Positions 17,922-30,125 of a DNA stretch of 64,000 bases are shown here, piece after piece (position 1 is the stretch's first letter; each line of letters starts with the position of its first letter). The notes beneath the pieces were generated by a model. That model was not told the origin of the DNA, made no database searches, and saw only the letters and a program-made list of their open reading frames with translations. The DNA is from Solen grandis. Its lineage: Eukaryota; Mollusca; Bivalvia; Adapedonta; Solenidae. The DNA is taken from assembly GCA_021229015.1 (NCBI GenBank), contig CM037783.1:29919401-29983400 (forward strand), read 5' to 3'. Both the position numbers and the translations under genes were made by a program.

Positions 17922-18220
17922 ATAATATCCAAAAATATAAAAACTGTATAATATTGAATTTTTATAATATGTTAGAAAACCCTCCTCCTCCATATTCAGA
18001 GTGAGGATTTTTATATAAATGTAAAAAAGGGGTTTAAGAAAAAAACACCAATTTTTCATTGTTGTTTTGTTTTAAACATTTACACATGTGTTATTTTAAA
18101 GTTTACATTAGTGTGATTTTTTTGATTTTTTTTAACTAATTAGTAGTATAGGTATTGAGCGTCCCTGGTTTTGGAGGAGTGGGGGGGGGTGAGCCAGGGA
18201 CGCTCAATACCTATACTACT
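17919..18220 (-). repeat. Polinton terminal inverted repeat, right
   Basis: Inverted copy of 3599-3902. Its inner edge coincides with the integrase stop codon (TAG, 17919-17921), so the integrase gene runs exactly up to the repeat. Confidence 0.93.
18142..18220. repeat. Terminal hairpin palindrome, right end
   Basis: Arms 18142-18168 and 18194-18220 are perfectly complementary (27 bp) around a 25-nt loop with a G run. Read outward, the loop has the same orientation as at the left end, so the two ends are in the same 'flip' state. Confidence 0.9.
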
Positions 18221-18226
18221 TATGGC
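18221..18226. repeat. Target-site duplication, right (TATGGC)
   Basis: Directly follows the last base of the element (18220). Identical to 3593-3598. Confidence 0.95.
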
Positions 18227-18336
18227 AACTCTCAGAAGGACATTTTCCAAGGCCACACATCCATTGCACCAGCTGATATGGACATCATAGTTGAGCAGGA
18301 ACTACTGGCATTACGAACACACATGTTTCTTATGAA
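18227..18336 (+). pseudogene. hAT-derived gene, exon 6, 3' part
   Basis: Continues the exon interrupted at 3598, in frame, reading NSQKDIFQGHTSIAPADMD and on to THMFLM. It ends before a GT donor (GTAATT, 18337). Frame and sense are uninterrupted when one copy of the 6-bp duplication is removed, which shows that the element entered an existing exon. Confidence 0.8.
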
Positions 18337-18869
18337 GTAATTAAACAGTTGAACCTGTTTGAAACCCTGTTCTTTAAGTGTTCACAGTTTTGCTGCATGT
18401 TATTTAATCCTGTTTGTGTTTATCTTTTTTACAGCTGTGGACAAAATATCAGTCCAATGCAGTTTTGTTGCTTTGTGTTTCATTCTTATTTATTATCACT
18501 TTGCAGGATACAACATTAGATACCATGCAAGGCTAAGGGTGTCTTTATTTGATTAATTTAGATCTTGAAAGAGGCAGATACTCAGTTATTTTATTTCATG
18601 TTAAACAATTTTGCTTGGTATAATCCTACTTAGAAGTTTAATATAATAATTTGTATTACAGTTGCTTTGGAGTATAAGACTTTATCAAACATTTAAGTTA
18701 ATTTCAGGAATTGGAATCTTTCATTTAACAAATATGTAAAAAAAATGTGTTTACTTGTTTAATAGGCTACTTCTGAAAATCATAAGCTATCTGACAATAA
18801 ATAAAATGTTATGTGACAATCTAAATGCTTTAATAATCTAAATTGTACCATATTTTGCATATGTTTCAG

Positions 18870-19173
18870 GCAGAGAGGTGTGACTTCTGTTGAGGCAATT
18901 TATAATGAGCTGATCACAGACCAGGGACTGAAAACCTGCTTCCCAAGAGTTGTGGATTTATATGACCTGACATTGTTGATCCCTCAGAGCACTGCAGTTG
19001 TTGAGAGGTCATTCAGTCTCATGAATGACTTGTGTACGTTCTTGAGAACTTCACTGACCACTCAACAACTGGATGCTTAGATGAGGATCAATGCCTGCAC
19101 ACCACAAGAGGAGGATTTCGACAAGATTGTTGACCTTTTCAATGCGTTTAAGAATAGGCAGCTGCCTTTGTAA
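18870..19173 (+). pseudogene. hAT-derived gene, last exon (hAT C-terminal dimerisation domain)
   Basis: Acceptor TTTCAG ends at 18869. Encodes the hAT C-terminal domain: STAVVERSFSLMND is the typical A-x-x-E-R-x-F-S signature, followed by LRTSLTTQQLDA. An in-frame TAG at 19078-19080 falls where the family normally continues (…L-[x]-MRINAC), and the frame then stays open to TAA at 19171-19173. The stop is further evidence that the gene is dead. The introns argue for an old domesticated or exonised copy and against a fresh transposon. Confidence 0.8.
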
Positions 19174-20690
19174 TATGACACTGACTGTAATACTGAATGA
19201 ATGACATAAATGCAGTTCTTAATGTGTACTTTTTGTTTGTTGTTTGAACATTAGTCCACTTCTTTCCCAATTTGCCAAAAATCGCGCTTGAATTTCCCAA
19301 AATGAAAGGCTAAGGCCTCTTCCCAATTTCTGGAAAAAAAGCCCTGATCCTCTTATATCAAAGCTTACCTCAAGACGTGTTCCCATATATCCATTTAAAA
19401 AGCTGCCTTCTTGTGTATTAACGTGCTTCTAAGAGAACATTGTAAGCTATGCTTTCGTTCACATCCTGTCACAATGCTTGAATATTATATATTATGTGGT
19501 ATTGATGATTGAATAAATATGTTTAAACAAATTCAGATAGTGACATATGAGGTTATAAGTAAATCATATATTTTAAGGGTGAAAGAAAGTGGCCATATAC
19601 GTATGCTAAAATCATAACAGAATAAAATAAAATGCGACCTCTTTCACTACAGGTTACTCAACCTGTCATTTGTACCCTCAATCTGGTTGAACCAGGTATA
19701 TTGAATGAGTGATATATTTTTAGATTTTAGAGTAGCAGATATGAAATTTTTTGGAGATGATTAATAGCAAATTGACAGCGAATGCGCAACGTGGTGCTAG
19801 GAACGAATAGCCCGCGCATGCAGCGCGTGCGGCTCTCAATGCACAGTCAGCGAACATTTAGCGGGTTCCTCAAGGAGCTGATCATTGTCGCCTAAAGATC
19901 CCAGGACGGCCCAAAACCTCAGTCTGTCAACCTCCCCTTTTGTCTCTTCGTCTCCTAAAAACATAGGCTTGGTGAATTGTCAGTTCCAGGAGGTTCTGCG
20001 GGAATTCGTGTAGTAGCTGCAGCATGTCGGGTTGCTTTACCTCCATCTGACGTTGCTCTTCTAGCAAGAACCTCTGTCATCATCATCCATTCGGGACGGT
20101 GAGAAGTGATGAGAAGGATGGGCGAGACACCTTTATGGACTTATTTTACTTAAAAGGGTACCTCTGCATGTCTGTATGTAGGCCATTTGTTAAAGTAACG
20201 TCGTGTTGACTGTGCCGGGATCGAAAATAATAACGAGTGACGCGAAATCGATACAAATGACGTCACGTCGTATTATTGAGGCTCCCCATGGGGAATTTCA
20301 AAGACACGAGAGATGGAAAGAAAAAGAAATTCTGAGTCATGCCTCAGAATAGCATGAAATTAATAGAACCCATGATAACTTCATTATGAGATCACATTTT
20401 CACTCACATTTGATCATGTAAAAGAAATTGTAATCTTACAAAAAAGGGTATCTTTATATTTGTCACTGTTTTAAAAAGACAAAATGATAAGATTATGAAA
20501 CATGTTCATGCGTGTCATTTTTGAGGAACGATGCGTTCCTATGACCACGCGTGTAAGAAATTATGACATATATAACTACTTGTATTGTGCTAACTAATGG
20601 AACACTGTGTTCAATCGCCGTAATGAAGTAAAGTGACTCCCCCACCCCCACCATAAAAGTAACTACCGTCGGTCAATATCTTATGAAGGA
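19174..20690. other. No gene recognised
   Basis: Sequence 3' of the hAT-derived gene. AATAAA-like signals occur near 19513. A GC-richer patch at 19790-20010 holds a GCGCATGC motif, and a palindromic TGACGTCA (CRE-like) lies near 20259. No conserved coding region was seen. Confidence 0.4.
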
Positions 20691-20727
20691 TTGTGACCCT
20701 CATCATAATATGTGATGACTGTAGTAA

Positions 20728-20905
20728 CGTTTAACGTCGCACTAACGCTAAATGTCGCACTTGACGTATGTCGCAAGGCTGACGCTAAATGTCGCAACCA
20801 ACGCTAAATGTCACAAAACCTTATATGTTGCATCTATAAAGCCAAAAAAAAAAATTCACTGCCGCTATATGTCGCAACATCAACGCAAAGTGTCGCATTC
20901 CTTTT
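20728..20905 (+). repeat. Inverted-repeat end with GACGCTAAATGTCGCA subrepeats, left
   Basis: About nine diverged copies of a 16-22-bp unit (AACGCTAAATGTCGCA). An inverted homologue lies at 25130-25320, 4.2 kb away, both facing inward. This suggests terminal repeats of a large non-autonomous DNA transposon. Confidence 0.7.
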
Positions 20906-20934
20906 TAAGTGGAAATTAAAAATCTCACAGAACA

Positions 20935-21022
20935 ACATACTACAGAATCGCAGTGCCAGACAATCGTTAATATTAATTTCGAGTTGTTTCCCTTTTGAAT
21001 AGGTGAAGTGGAATCTCACGGA
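20935..21022 (+). repeat. Inner inverted repeat, left arm
   Basis: About 85 bp (with TTTCGAGTTGTTTCCCTTTT) repeated inverted at 22303-22397. The right arm has an extra ~15 bp (TATCTAGATAAATAT). The pair frames 1.3 kb and may be a foldback element nested in the larger one. Confidence 0.75.
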
Positions 21023-21039
21023 GATTACAGTACACACAG

Positions 21040-21165
21040 AGCAGTAAGGACAAGTTTAAACGGAACAGTTAGGGCAAGTACACAAAGAACAGTTAGAGCA
21101 AATTCACACGGATCAGTTTCGGCAAGTTCACGTGGAACATTTAGGCAAGTTTACGCGTATAAAAA
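21040..21165. repeat. Short tandem repeat, ~27-30 bp units
   Basis: Four to five diverged units of the form GGAACAGTTAGGGCAAGT(A/T)CACA, just inside the left arm. Confidence 0.7.
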
Positions 21166-21401
21166 ATGAAATGTTTTACTCTATATTCTCTTCATTTGTT
21201 TCTTTTTCCCCCTGGAACAACTTTGAATGAGAAATGGGTCTTGTATATGCACGTTTTACAAGTTAAAAGTACAAATGATTATGTAGCTCAGTGGATTTTC
21301 AAAACATAAATAAATGTCACGATTAAAATAGAATAATATTATTATAAGGTAACAAATTAAGGGATATAGCCAATAAAATAAATGTCAGATAATTTTGATT
21401 T

Positions 21402-21478
21402 TCACCCCAGGATTTCGAACCCACGCGGAGTGATACTGAGAGGAGTGGTAGACGGAGTCGCTACCACTGAGCACTTTT
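21402..21478 (-). repeat. tRNA-derived SINE head (or tRNA pseudogene)
   Basis: On the minus strand a box A-like GTGCTCAGTGGTAGCG is followed about 40 bp later by a good box B, GGGTTCGAAATCC. The flanks do not pair as an acceptor stem, so it is not a working tRNA. It fits the polymerase III promoter of a tRNA-derived SINE. Confidence 0.5.
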
Positions 21479-22302
21479 TAGCCTTATTTTAAATGGAATA
21501 GAACACCTATAACATCATCCTTAACGATTCCATTTCGTTGGAAAGATATAAACACCAAATTAAGCTTTTTGTTATTACTGAGTTAGCTAGTTGTATTTTG
21601 TTGAGCTTCTGTAAGGTAAAATAACTCTGTATCTAACCTAATTATAATAAATGCTCAAAGAAATATATTTTTATGAAAAAAGTTGAATGTAGAACCAATT
21701 TAATACCCGTTCGAAAAATATTACAAGTGAGGTACATAAAGTGTGGATTATAAGAGACGAAAGTCAGGCCCCAAGTAAGTTTCTGCATAATGCAGACTTT
21801 CCCTAACGTTCGCTTAAGGCGAACCCAATCGGCCTTTACTGTTGTACGGTTTAGGTCTCAATTCAAGCATGATCCTGGTCGTGGGCTCTCATGCAAAGTG
21901 TTCATATTTCTCTTTCTTAAATTGTCTTATTATATGGTCTCTTTTGTAATAAAAAATCAAAGTCTTAATATTCTATCTTCACTTCATTTGTTTCTTCTCT
22001 CTTTCTTCAAATAATACAACAGTCACTCCGACTCTTACATTCACTATTCCCTCTGTAAATGTCTTTTCTTCACTAGCAGCATTTTTCCACGACGTTTTGT
22101 TTTCTTTTCTATCTCTCTTTCTTGAAAACAAGTCAGACATCCATCTTTTCACACACAATCTCTTCCAAAGTCTCAGCTTACATTTCATCTTTCCCAGATA
22201 ATGTCCCTCATTTGATTCGAAGCCAGTCGCACCTGTGTCTTGAGAGAAGACACTGGGTAATATAAGAACTGTGGTGAGGTGCCGGAAGAGAATTTGAAAG
22301 AG

Positions 22303-22397
22303 TCTTCGTGAGATTCCACTCTTACCTATTCAAAAGGGAAACAACTCGAAATTAATATCTAGATAAATATTAATGATTGTCTGACACTGCGATTCTA
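22303..22397 (-). repeat. Inner inverted repeat, right arm
   Basis: Reverse complement of 20935-21022 apart from the insertion noted there and scattered changes. Confidence 0.75.
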
Positions 22398-25129
22398 TCG
22401 CCCCACCAGCAATCGTCAAATATTTTTAAATTTAATGAAAGTCAATTTTGTTTTTGCTTTTGACACGATGTTGTATCAAGAAAACCGAACACATTCATGG
22501 TTATAATGTTTTATTGTACATAACACAAGCATACTCTAGCGTGAGTAATAGAGACTAACTGGTACTGCATTTATAACATTATACAATAACATAACTCATG
22601 TGCGTGATAGATCATATAAGCACATCGTTGTTGTCTCCCTTTATATATAATAATGCTTAACATAACAATTAAGACATTCACTTTCAATTTAAAATCATGC
22701 CAAACAGTATTACGGATGAATTACGGACACATGAAAAAATGTCCATAACGGACAATGGTTTTTGTATAAGGGTATATATTTATATACAGGAGCGTCGTAT
22801 CACATAAAAATCCAAATAAGAAAAGAAATTGAAATTGTGATTTTATTATTTTTTCCAGCCGCTTTTCGAGCCAACAGAACATCTTTGATATTGAGTATAC
22901 ACATTATTTCAAATCATCTTTATGTTCACAAATAGATGCAGAATAAAATCTAAACATGTTTAAACTAATAGAAAAATACTTTGGCTTAAGACGTTAAGTG
23001 TCTTAAAAAGAGAAAGTCAGCAATAAAACAATAAAGGCTCATTATGCTTCCAAAAGCAGCAAAGTGTGTGCTACGGATTTGTTACGAGATGCAATCTGTT
23101 CATACTCGTTGACGCAGCATTACTACAATGCAGAGATACGAAAAAAATTTTACTTAAGATCTTTCAATTATTTCAAAAATAAACTCTACATGCATATTCC
23201 ACATATCTTTGTCAATCACGAGTACATAAATTGGTGACGTATCAGATAAACAAATTGTGATTTCAAATTCAGATTATTTCCGTGAAAACAACAAAAAACA
23301 ACAACATCTAAAAGCCGTGAAATCCTATTTATTGCATGTCGCAAAAGGTAGTCGTTCTTTGTGGCTCGAAACTTAAACCATTTTGGTTGTCATCAGTGCT
23401 GTTCGGGGTGTATGCCGGATTCTGGATCACCAATCCGGGATACATCAACTTACTCCGTGCAAACCACTGAAGAACTTAGTTCTATCTGTTGAATATATTT
23501 CATATCGTCACCACTGTCACAAAATAATTTTGACGTGGCCTGAAAATAAGCGTAGATTTAGAGTACGTTGTATTTGTCACGTAGGCCAGAGTGGAACTGT
23601 GTTAACCGATTTTGGTTATATAAGGTTTATCACAGGTTTCTTTTATTACCTTTTGTTCAGAATGAGATATGATTAGAGTTTGAAATGGTTATATCAACTG
23701 TTTTGCTAAGTTTTAAGTGTATTAAGAGAGATGTTTAAGGCTTAGAAGTTTAAACATATAGTTTCTTTACATAAGCCCTTTTTATCAGTATACCTCAGTG
23801 TTGTCAGTGTTTCTCCGGATGCACGGGATTCAGCTATTTACAATTTATTGTACGATTCACGTGATATTTGATTTTTAAGAGTAAATCGTGGGGTTTTAGT
23901 ATATGAGTTGATTTGTATGGAGCCTCAGGGTCAGATATCGATGGGAGCTACGGAAGATGCCTAGTCTAGTCTAGAATATTCTGACCAAATTACACTACGG
24001 AGCTTGTCCGTATTTAGTTGGGGCATTGTGCGTGCCTATGTAAGCTGGAAGGTTACAGTCGATACGGGACCCCATTGGTAGACTACGTCGCAAGGACGGG
24101 ATAATCTACGTATGCGTAGTAGATCACATTTACTGAAGGGACAGCGACGACAGGAAGTCGGTCCAGTGTTCATCGATAAGAGCTCGTGTTATAGTTTATG
24201 AGAACTGTGAATTTAGGAATCACTTTGTGAATGTGGCACATTGAAGTGCGTTGGTATCAGTAAGCCATTATGTAGATTAATATGCGGGCTTAAAGTGAAA
24301 ACAGAACATTCAGTGCAGTTATTATTTTATTATTGTACCAACAGATAAAGAGACAGTTATTTTTTTTTTTGTTGTTGTTTTTTTTTCATATTCTTTAATT
24401 CTTTTTCTAATATTCTCATTGTTTATATTTTTATACTAAATATAATTTTAAAGAAAGTTGTTTGGTATTTATTCTACCTTAGAGAGTTGTCAGCCCTTGG
24501 TCATTTTGTTACAACCACACATGCAGTGAGTGATAAATTTCATATCACCACAGTCACCGTTCTGCTGTGGTGATAGAAAATTGGCTATATTTTCCAATTT
24601 TTTGGAGAAATCACAATCACAATATACGTGTTTGCATTCATGTTTTTTTGTTTTTTTTTTGTTTTTTTTAAATAAGATCGTTGACTTAGTATCTATTATT
24701 TTGTCGAAATGGTCTAAATTTGTTATCGTACTCCATTATCAGTGAGCAGCAAAAAATGCAGAAAAGAAAACTTCAAACCGGTATAACGTTTTTGTTTGTG
24801 AACGTAACATAGCCTTGTGGATATACATTTTCTAAAGACGAAATCTAAAACTGTCTTTTATGGTGCAAAACTATTTATTCCATCACCACCGTTGTTGTTA
24901 TTGTTTCCGTAGTCTAATATAAAATGTGCTTGTTTATCGTAGATATAGAATGTATCTAACCTCAAAGTGATATAAGTTTAAATATATTCCATATCTATTC
25001 AAAACAAACAATGTCTATCTCAAACTGGCACAGTAAAAACTGGGCCTTTACGGTCGTCCCGGTAACTCATAGCTCACTGTTACAGGATACGTCGGGAGCT
25101 TAAACAAGGTCAGTAATACTACAAAAGAG
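22398..25129. other. No gene recognised
   Basis: Non-coding between the two inverted repeats. A perfect 8-bp palindromic pair (TCACCACAG…CTGTGGTGA, 24534-24562) and T runs at 24361 and 24643 are the only structures noted. Short open frames show no domain. Confidence 0.4.
24962..25018. repeat. Solo end of a small MITE-like family
   Basis: TATTCCATATCTATTCAAAACAAAC matches the terminal repeat of the hairpin elements at 29995-30125 and 30987-31090. Confidence 0.5.
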
Positions 25130-25320
25130 TGCCCATAAAAGGGTGCGACTTTAGCGTTGATGTTGCGACATATAGCAGCAGTACAATTTTTTGAGACATT
25201 TGGCGTCACAGATGCGACATATAACGTCAGGAGGTCTTGCGACATTTAGCGTTGGTTGCGACATTTAGCGTCAGCCTTGCTACATATAACGTCAAGTGCG
25301 ACATTTAACGTTGGTATGAC
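25130..25320 (-). repeat. Inverted-repeat end with TGCGACATTTAGCGTT subrepeats, right
   Basis: Reverse-complement match of 20728-20905, in the same subrepeat order including the CAACATCAACGC end. No clear target duplication was found outside the pair, so the element boundaries are not fixed. Confidence 0.7.
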
Positions 25321-25927
25321 ATTAAATTTGCTATAATGACTTTCCCACGCGTAGTAAAAGAAGAATTCCGAGTGTAGCGAATCCTAATAGTTCAATCGAC
25401 ATATTTTTGTGAGCAGCCACAATAATGGCTATAGAATTGTTATAAGGCTGAATCGGCCACTTGGAATCGAGAAACAAACCCGTGGGATCGAAATATTAAG
25501 CAAGATAATTAATTAGTGGGGACAACAGGACAGGAATCGTGCATATCACCTCAGTGAATGGGAATCGAAATTCATACCTGTTGTGGCATTGCGTTTTACA
25601 TAATTTATCTGAAATAATTTTTCATGGGTATCTTACGTAGGACAGTAAAAGAAGTATTTCAATCAATAAATCATGTAACAATTATAAGACGGCGCTACTA
25701 CGAAAACAATCAAATGATGGCATGTTTTATTTAGGACATGCAAAGTTCTAGAGATTCTTTTCTTTCATTCGAATGAGTGGATTTTCTAAGATGGATCAGG
25801 AAATGATCTATTCTAGGAGTCTGAAGAAGTGACTGTCGCATTCAGTGGCAAAACAAACTTTCTTTAAGGCATGTATATAGTTGGTGCAAGGTTCGATCAA
25901 AGGGTGTGTGATTAGGTAGTAGTATTA
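25321..25927. other. No gene recognised
   Basis: Non-coding sequence outside the duplicated block. Nothing structured was seen. Confidence 0.3.
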
Positions 25928-26269
25928 ATTACATATGAACAAGAGCTCGCTGGACTTATCATAAAGCCTTATAGTATTCTACCAGGCCCCACAAGGCTCA
26001 TCATTATAGCAAATTTCTTATAAGGGCTATCTATCCTTTCTAATAAGCGGTAAACATAATTTAAACAGCAGTTGATTAGTTAATTAGAATGTTTTTTTTA
26101 TAGATTTACTATTTTGTATGGATTGCACGTCCGTCAGGTCCCTTTTCTTTATATTAGTGTGTGTGGGGGGGGGGGTTGTTTTTTTTTAATCCTTGGAGTA
26201 GCACGAAAACACCTTTTCTTCATGAAAGTAATACTACTGCTGCGACGACGGTATCAGAAGCAGCAACAT

Positions 26270-28906
26270 TTAGTACAAAAAATTCAAAAAGTGTCTAAAA
26301 GTGATGCACAATGTATACTGAGCCATTGTATGAATTTGTAGCAAAATATTCTTTCATTTTATCAAAATACAGCATTTCATGTAAAATAGCTGCAGTTACA
26401 AATGCAGTCTAGCTTACATGGCCAACACTGAAATTTTAATAACTTCTTTATATATGGGAATTTTTCAATAAAATAAAAATTGTGTGTTCTATCAACTAAT
26501 CTGCATTAGGAAATGTAAAACAAATGAAAATAAAACCCTATTCTTTTCTCAATAAACTTGTTACTATTTTTAGTAACATTTTTTTTATTTTTTAAATTGT
26601 TGAAAAAACAACAACAATATAAATAAAATTAAAATCTCACCCTGTCAAATATTTGATCATCTGAAAGAATACACTTTTCTCTTTAATATGAGACATAGTT
26701 GACCATTCTACTATAAAAGACTGGAGATACCTTGTTATGAAACAGGCCACTGCAGGCACTTCAGGGGGTCTGGATGGCCAAAAAGCATCTCCTGCCTTGA
26801 AATGCACTAACTGCAACTATATCTCACATTAAATCACACCCATGACAAGCTGTATCGTAAGGTTCAAACTCCTTAACATGAGTCAAACACCCCAGCACGA
26901 TCATGGACTGGCAGAAGGGTCAAATGATGCCTAAATGGGTGACAGGCGATGCTGGTACATATTAGCTAAAATGGACATATTTGACCTCCAGCTAAGAGCA
27001 GCATGCAGAAAGCAGCTGATAGAATAGGAATGGCTATCCAGGACCTGAATGAGAAATGGCTGCCAACCCAGTACACAGAGTATAATAAAATATAAATCAT
27101 TAAAGGAGACAACAGAAATAAAAAGAAAACTAAATCCAAAGACATCATCCAGGGGAGATAACCATTCCTATGTACTAGAAATAATTTCATGAGTTATCTC
27201 CCTTTTGCTTAATGATATAAAAGAGCAAATTTAAGTTCTTAACAACACAGTAAAAAGATGAATTCTGTTGAACTCCATTCCTATAGTAAAAATAAATGCT
27301 TTATAATAAATGGAAGCTCTTGCTTGCCCTTTATTTGAATATTATTGTTTTCATAAGTGCCTGTAAATAAGATGCCGAAATGTGTCACTGGGTTTTTCAT
27401 TATAGCAGTGAATGAGCCTTTTAATTGCAGTTACTAGTTCACATGATGAAGAAAAAATATGTACACATTTGTCTACACCATGAAAACTAACCACTTTTAT
27501 TAAAGTGGCACTGTCCTGACTTAAAGATATATTGTATTTGAGTTTTTTGTTTTGATTCTTTTTCAGAGAAGAGAAAGAGAGAGAGGCGGGGGTGTGGGAG
27601 AAAGAGAGAGAGATAAAGAGAGAGAGAGGAGTACATACATATAACATGAAAACACTACAAACACATGGTCCCCCTAAGACAGCACAATCCCTTAAACAAA
27701 GAATCACATAACCAAAAAATAAAATAAATAAATAAATAAGAAGAAAGAAAATTTGCCAAATACTTACACTAGCTGTCACGTCATTTATGATAGCCATCAT
27801 GGGCTAAGCATCTCCCCTTATTAATACAAATCTGCTGTCTCATGTTCATATCAGGGGACTTAAGTCTAAATTGTTCCATATTTATACAGAGTACATTGTA
27901 ACTCATGGCACAGATGCGGAACATCACAATCATGCTTTTTAAGCGGAATTCTATGATTCATAATGTGTCGCAATCTGTCAACATGGATAGTAAGCTAAAC
28001 TGCATCTGAAAAATGGTCCTTGAGGAGTCTCTGGTTTGTGGAACCTGACTATCCATGGCAGTTTTTCTCATTTTGGACATTTTTTTCTGCTAATAAAATG
28101 GAATATTAAACTCCCATTTGCCCCATTCTGCTGTTTAATACCAAACTGAGGCATGATTTTTTTTATTATTTTGAACCCTGCTGTTGTCATGACTATTATA
28201 AACATGCATCTTTCAAACGGAAAGTAGGTTCTGATATAATTTTAGTATGATGGGGAAAAAATACATATTTTTATATATTATATTATATAATATGAAGAAT
28301 ATCATATATTTTCTTAAACAAACATAGTAACACATTTATATCTTTATAAGCAATAACTGTGCCAAATTTCAAGTCAAAAACATGCATAATAAAGAAGTTA
28401 TTAATAATGAAAGTACGTCATCCCCCTTCTCAAAAGCTAGTCTATATCAGGACTAAGAATACAATTAATTTTACTATATGTTCTATATAAGCATCTATGC
28501 AAATGACAATTTCTGTTAGGGAAATTGACATCCAAACTTACCTCATTAGATAGATATATTCAAGAGAAATAATTCTGTACATTTTAAACATGTGGTCACC
28601 TGACTACTTTTTGACCTATTTAAGGCCAAATAACATACGTATGAATTTAGTGCACCGGTCGGGCATTTCACACAAATTTTCTCAAAAATTCCCCTTTCAG
28701 CAATGCTTAACTTTTAAGGTTGTTGTGCAATAAGGCCTCCAAATTGGGAATTTTATTACTATTTTAACTGTCTTCTGTAGGACTTAATCCATTATTGCAT
28801 GTCTTTCAGTCAAAAACTCACCATAATATAGCATTAAATAGGGTCACTATTTTCTGTGTCGGCACATCCGGATACAAGGGCAGGTAACTGTGGTCTTAGT
28901 CCAACA
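26270..28906. other. Segment present only in copy A (insertion or deletion)
   Basis: Copy B passes directly from the sequence matching 26269 to that matching ~28907 (GTATTAGCAATACCGAC near 46293). The segment has no convincing gene. It contains a GA-rich tract (27570-27630), an AAAT run (27717-27738) and AT-rich DNA. It may be a transposable element, but I could not define ends or a target duplication. Confidence 0.6.
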
Positions 28907-29994
28907 AGCATTAGCAATACCGACAAAAACAAGACGTTTGCAATAACACCTTTCACTTAGTGATCGATTATATGGGGCAAATATATTATAGATATTATCA
29001 AGCGGATCATTTTTTTTTTCAATGGGAGTCAATATTTTAAAGAAAAGGGGTCACTTTTTCTACAGAATAATGAATGAGGTCGTTATTCCTTGGATGTCAC
29101 TTTACTGCGTTACACCGTAACTGCATTTTTCACTTGTAAGGGGAGATAATCGGGGTGAAATATAACCCTCAAAAATATACAAGTTGCCTTCCTTGTTTCC
29201 TTCAAAATTCTAACACAATGAAAATAAGTAAAGCTGAAACGCTTAAATTAAAATATGTAAGATAAGAATTAATTGTTTCTGGAAAACTTTGTAAATGTAA
29301 CTAGAAATATCTTTTAAAAACGACATGCGGCGTTGATAGGAATTAACGTAATGGAAAATGAAGAAAGGAACCATTATCTATGAAGCATTTCATATTAGGA
29401 GGTCAAAACACGCATAAATAAAACCTCGGTCTAGCAGCCGCAATCGGCCGGGTAAACATCATTGTAATACTGGGCATCGTGTATCAGTGAAACAGACAGT
29501 AATATGTTGCAGGTATTTAAAACATCAGGTCAGAAACAAGTCTCAGTGTGCATCAACGAGAATTGCTTTGATAAAATAACTTTATATTTATCAAAGAAAC
29601 TGTAATTCAGTCAGAATACTTTATTATTACTTGTTTAATGTTTCAGCTAGTTGCCATTTCAATAAACAATGGTACGTAACATTTTTTCCGTGAGAATAGG
29701 AATATCTACCGATAAAAAAAATTTAAAATACTTATTCAGTACTGTCTTACGTCTTCAGCTCTAAGTAGGTCAAAAGTGAGGTTACATGATGTGTAAAAAA
29801 AGAAGTATTGTCATTGTCTGACTTTATTTAGTAAACCAATAAATCCAATAGATGTCTGGCATTTTTTCTCGAGACACCTATCAAGTGTGTATTCAAAAAG
29901 ACATATACATAAATCCATACGCGTGTCAGTAGGAACGTATAAACAAAATGGTTAAATTATTTCGTTTTCAGTTGGCATAAAATAAAAAGAAAAT

Positions 29995-30125
29995 GTGTTT
30001 GATTTGAGTAGATATGGAATATATCCATCTGTAACATTTCACTCGTGATACGCGTTCTTTGAAATAGTAATAAATAATTATATATCACTTCTCGGTGACA
30101 TATTTCATATCCACTCAAAACAAAC
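29995..30125. repeat. MITE-like hairpin (copy A)
   Basis: The outer ~27 bp (GTTTGATTTGAGTAGATATG) are inverted at 30099-30125. An inner palindromic part includes TATATATCACTTCTCGGTGA. About 131 bp in total. The same element is at 47377-47510 in copy B. Confidence 0.65.

Larger units (their letters stand above)
3599..18220. mobile_element. Polinton/Maverick-type virus-like transposon, 14.6 kb
   Basis: Bounded by TSDs of 6 bp and by inverted repeats of about 303 bp beginning AGTAGTATAGG. It encodes the diagnostic set: DNA polymerase B of the protein-primed type, a retroviral-type integrase, a packaging ATPase and a major capsid protein candidate, plus penton-like, fibre-like and small structural genes. 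Transcription units alternate: 3871-6950 minus, 6967-8389 plus, 8386-9558 minus, 9578-13713 plus, 13699-17022 minus, 17055-17921 plus. Spacing is tight, and the two outermost genes end inside the inverted repeats. Polymerase, integrase, ATPase tail and several small genes are broken, so this copy is probably non-functional by itself. I recognised no adenain-like cysteine protease. Confidence 0.95.

Noticed and set aside
21402..21478. Functional tRNA gene
   Set aside because: Box A and box B are present but the acceptor arm does not pair and the spacing is not that of a clean tRNA, so I list it as a SINE head.
27351..27800. 149-codon minus-strand frame with hydrophobic stretches
   Set aside because: Runs through GA-rich and AAAT low-complexity DNA; no domain.
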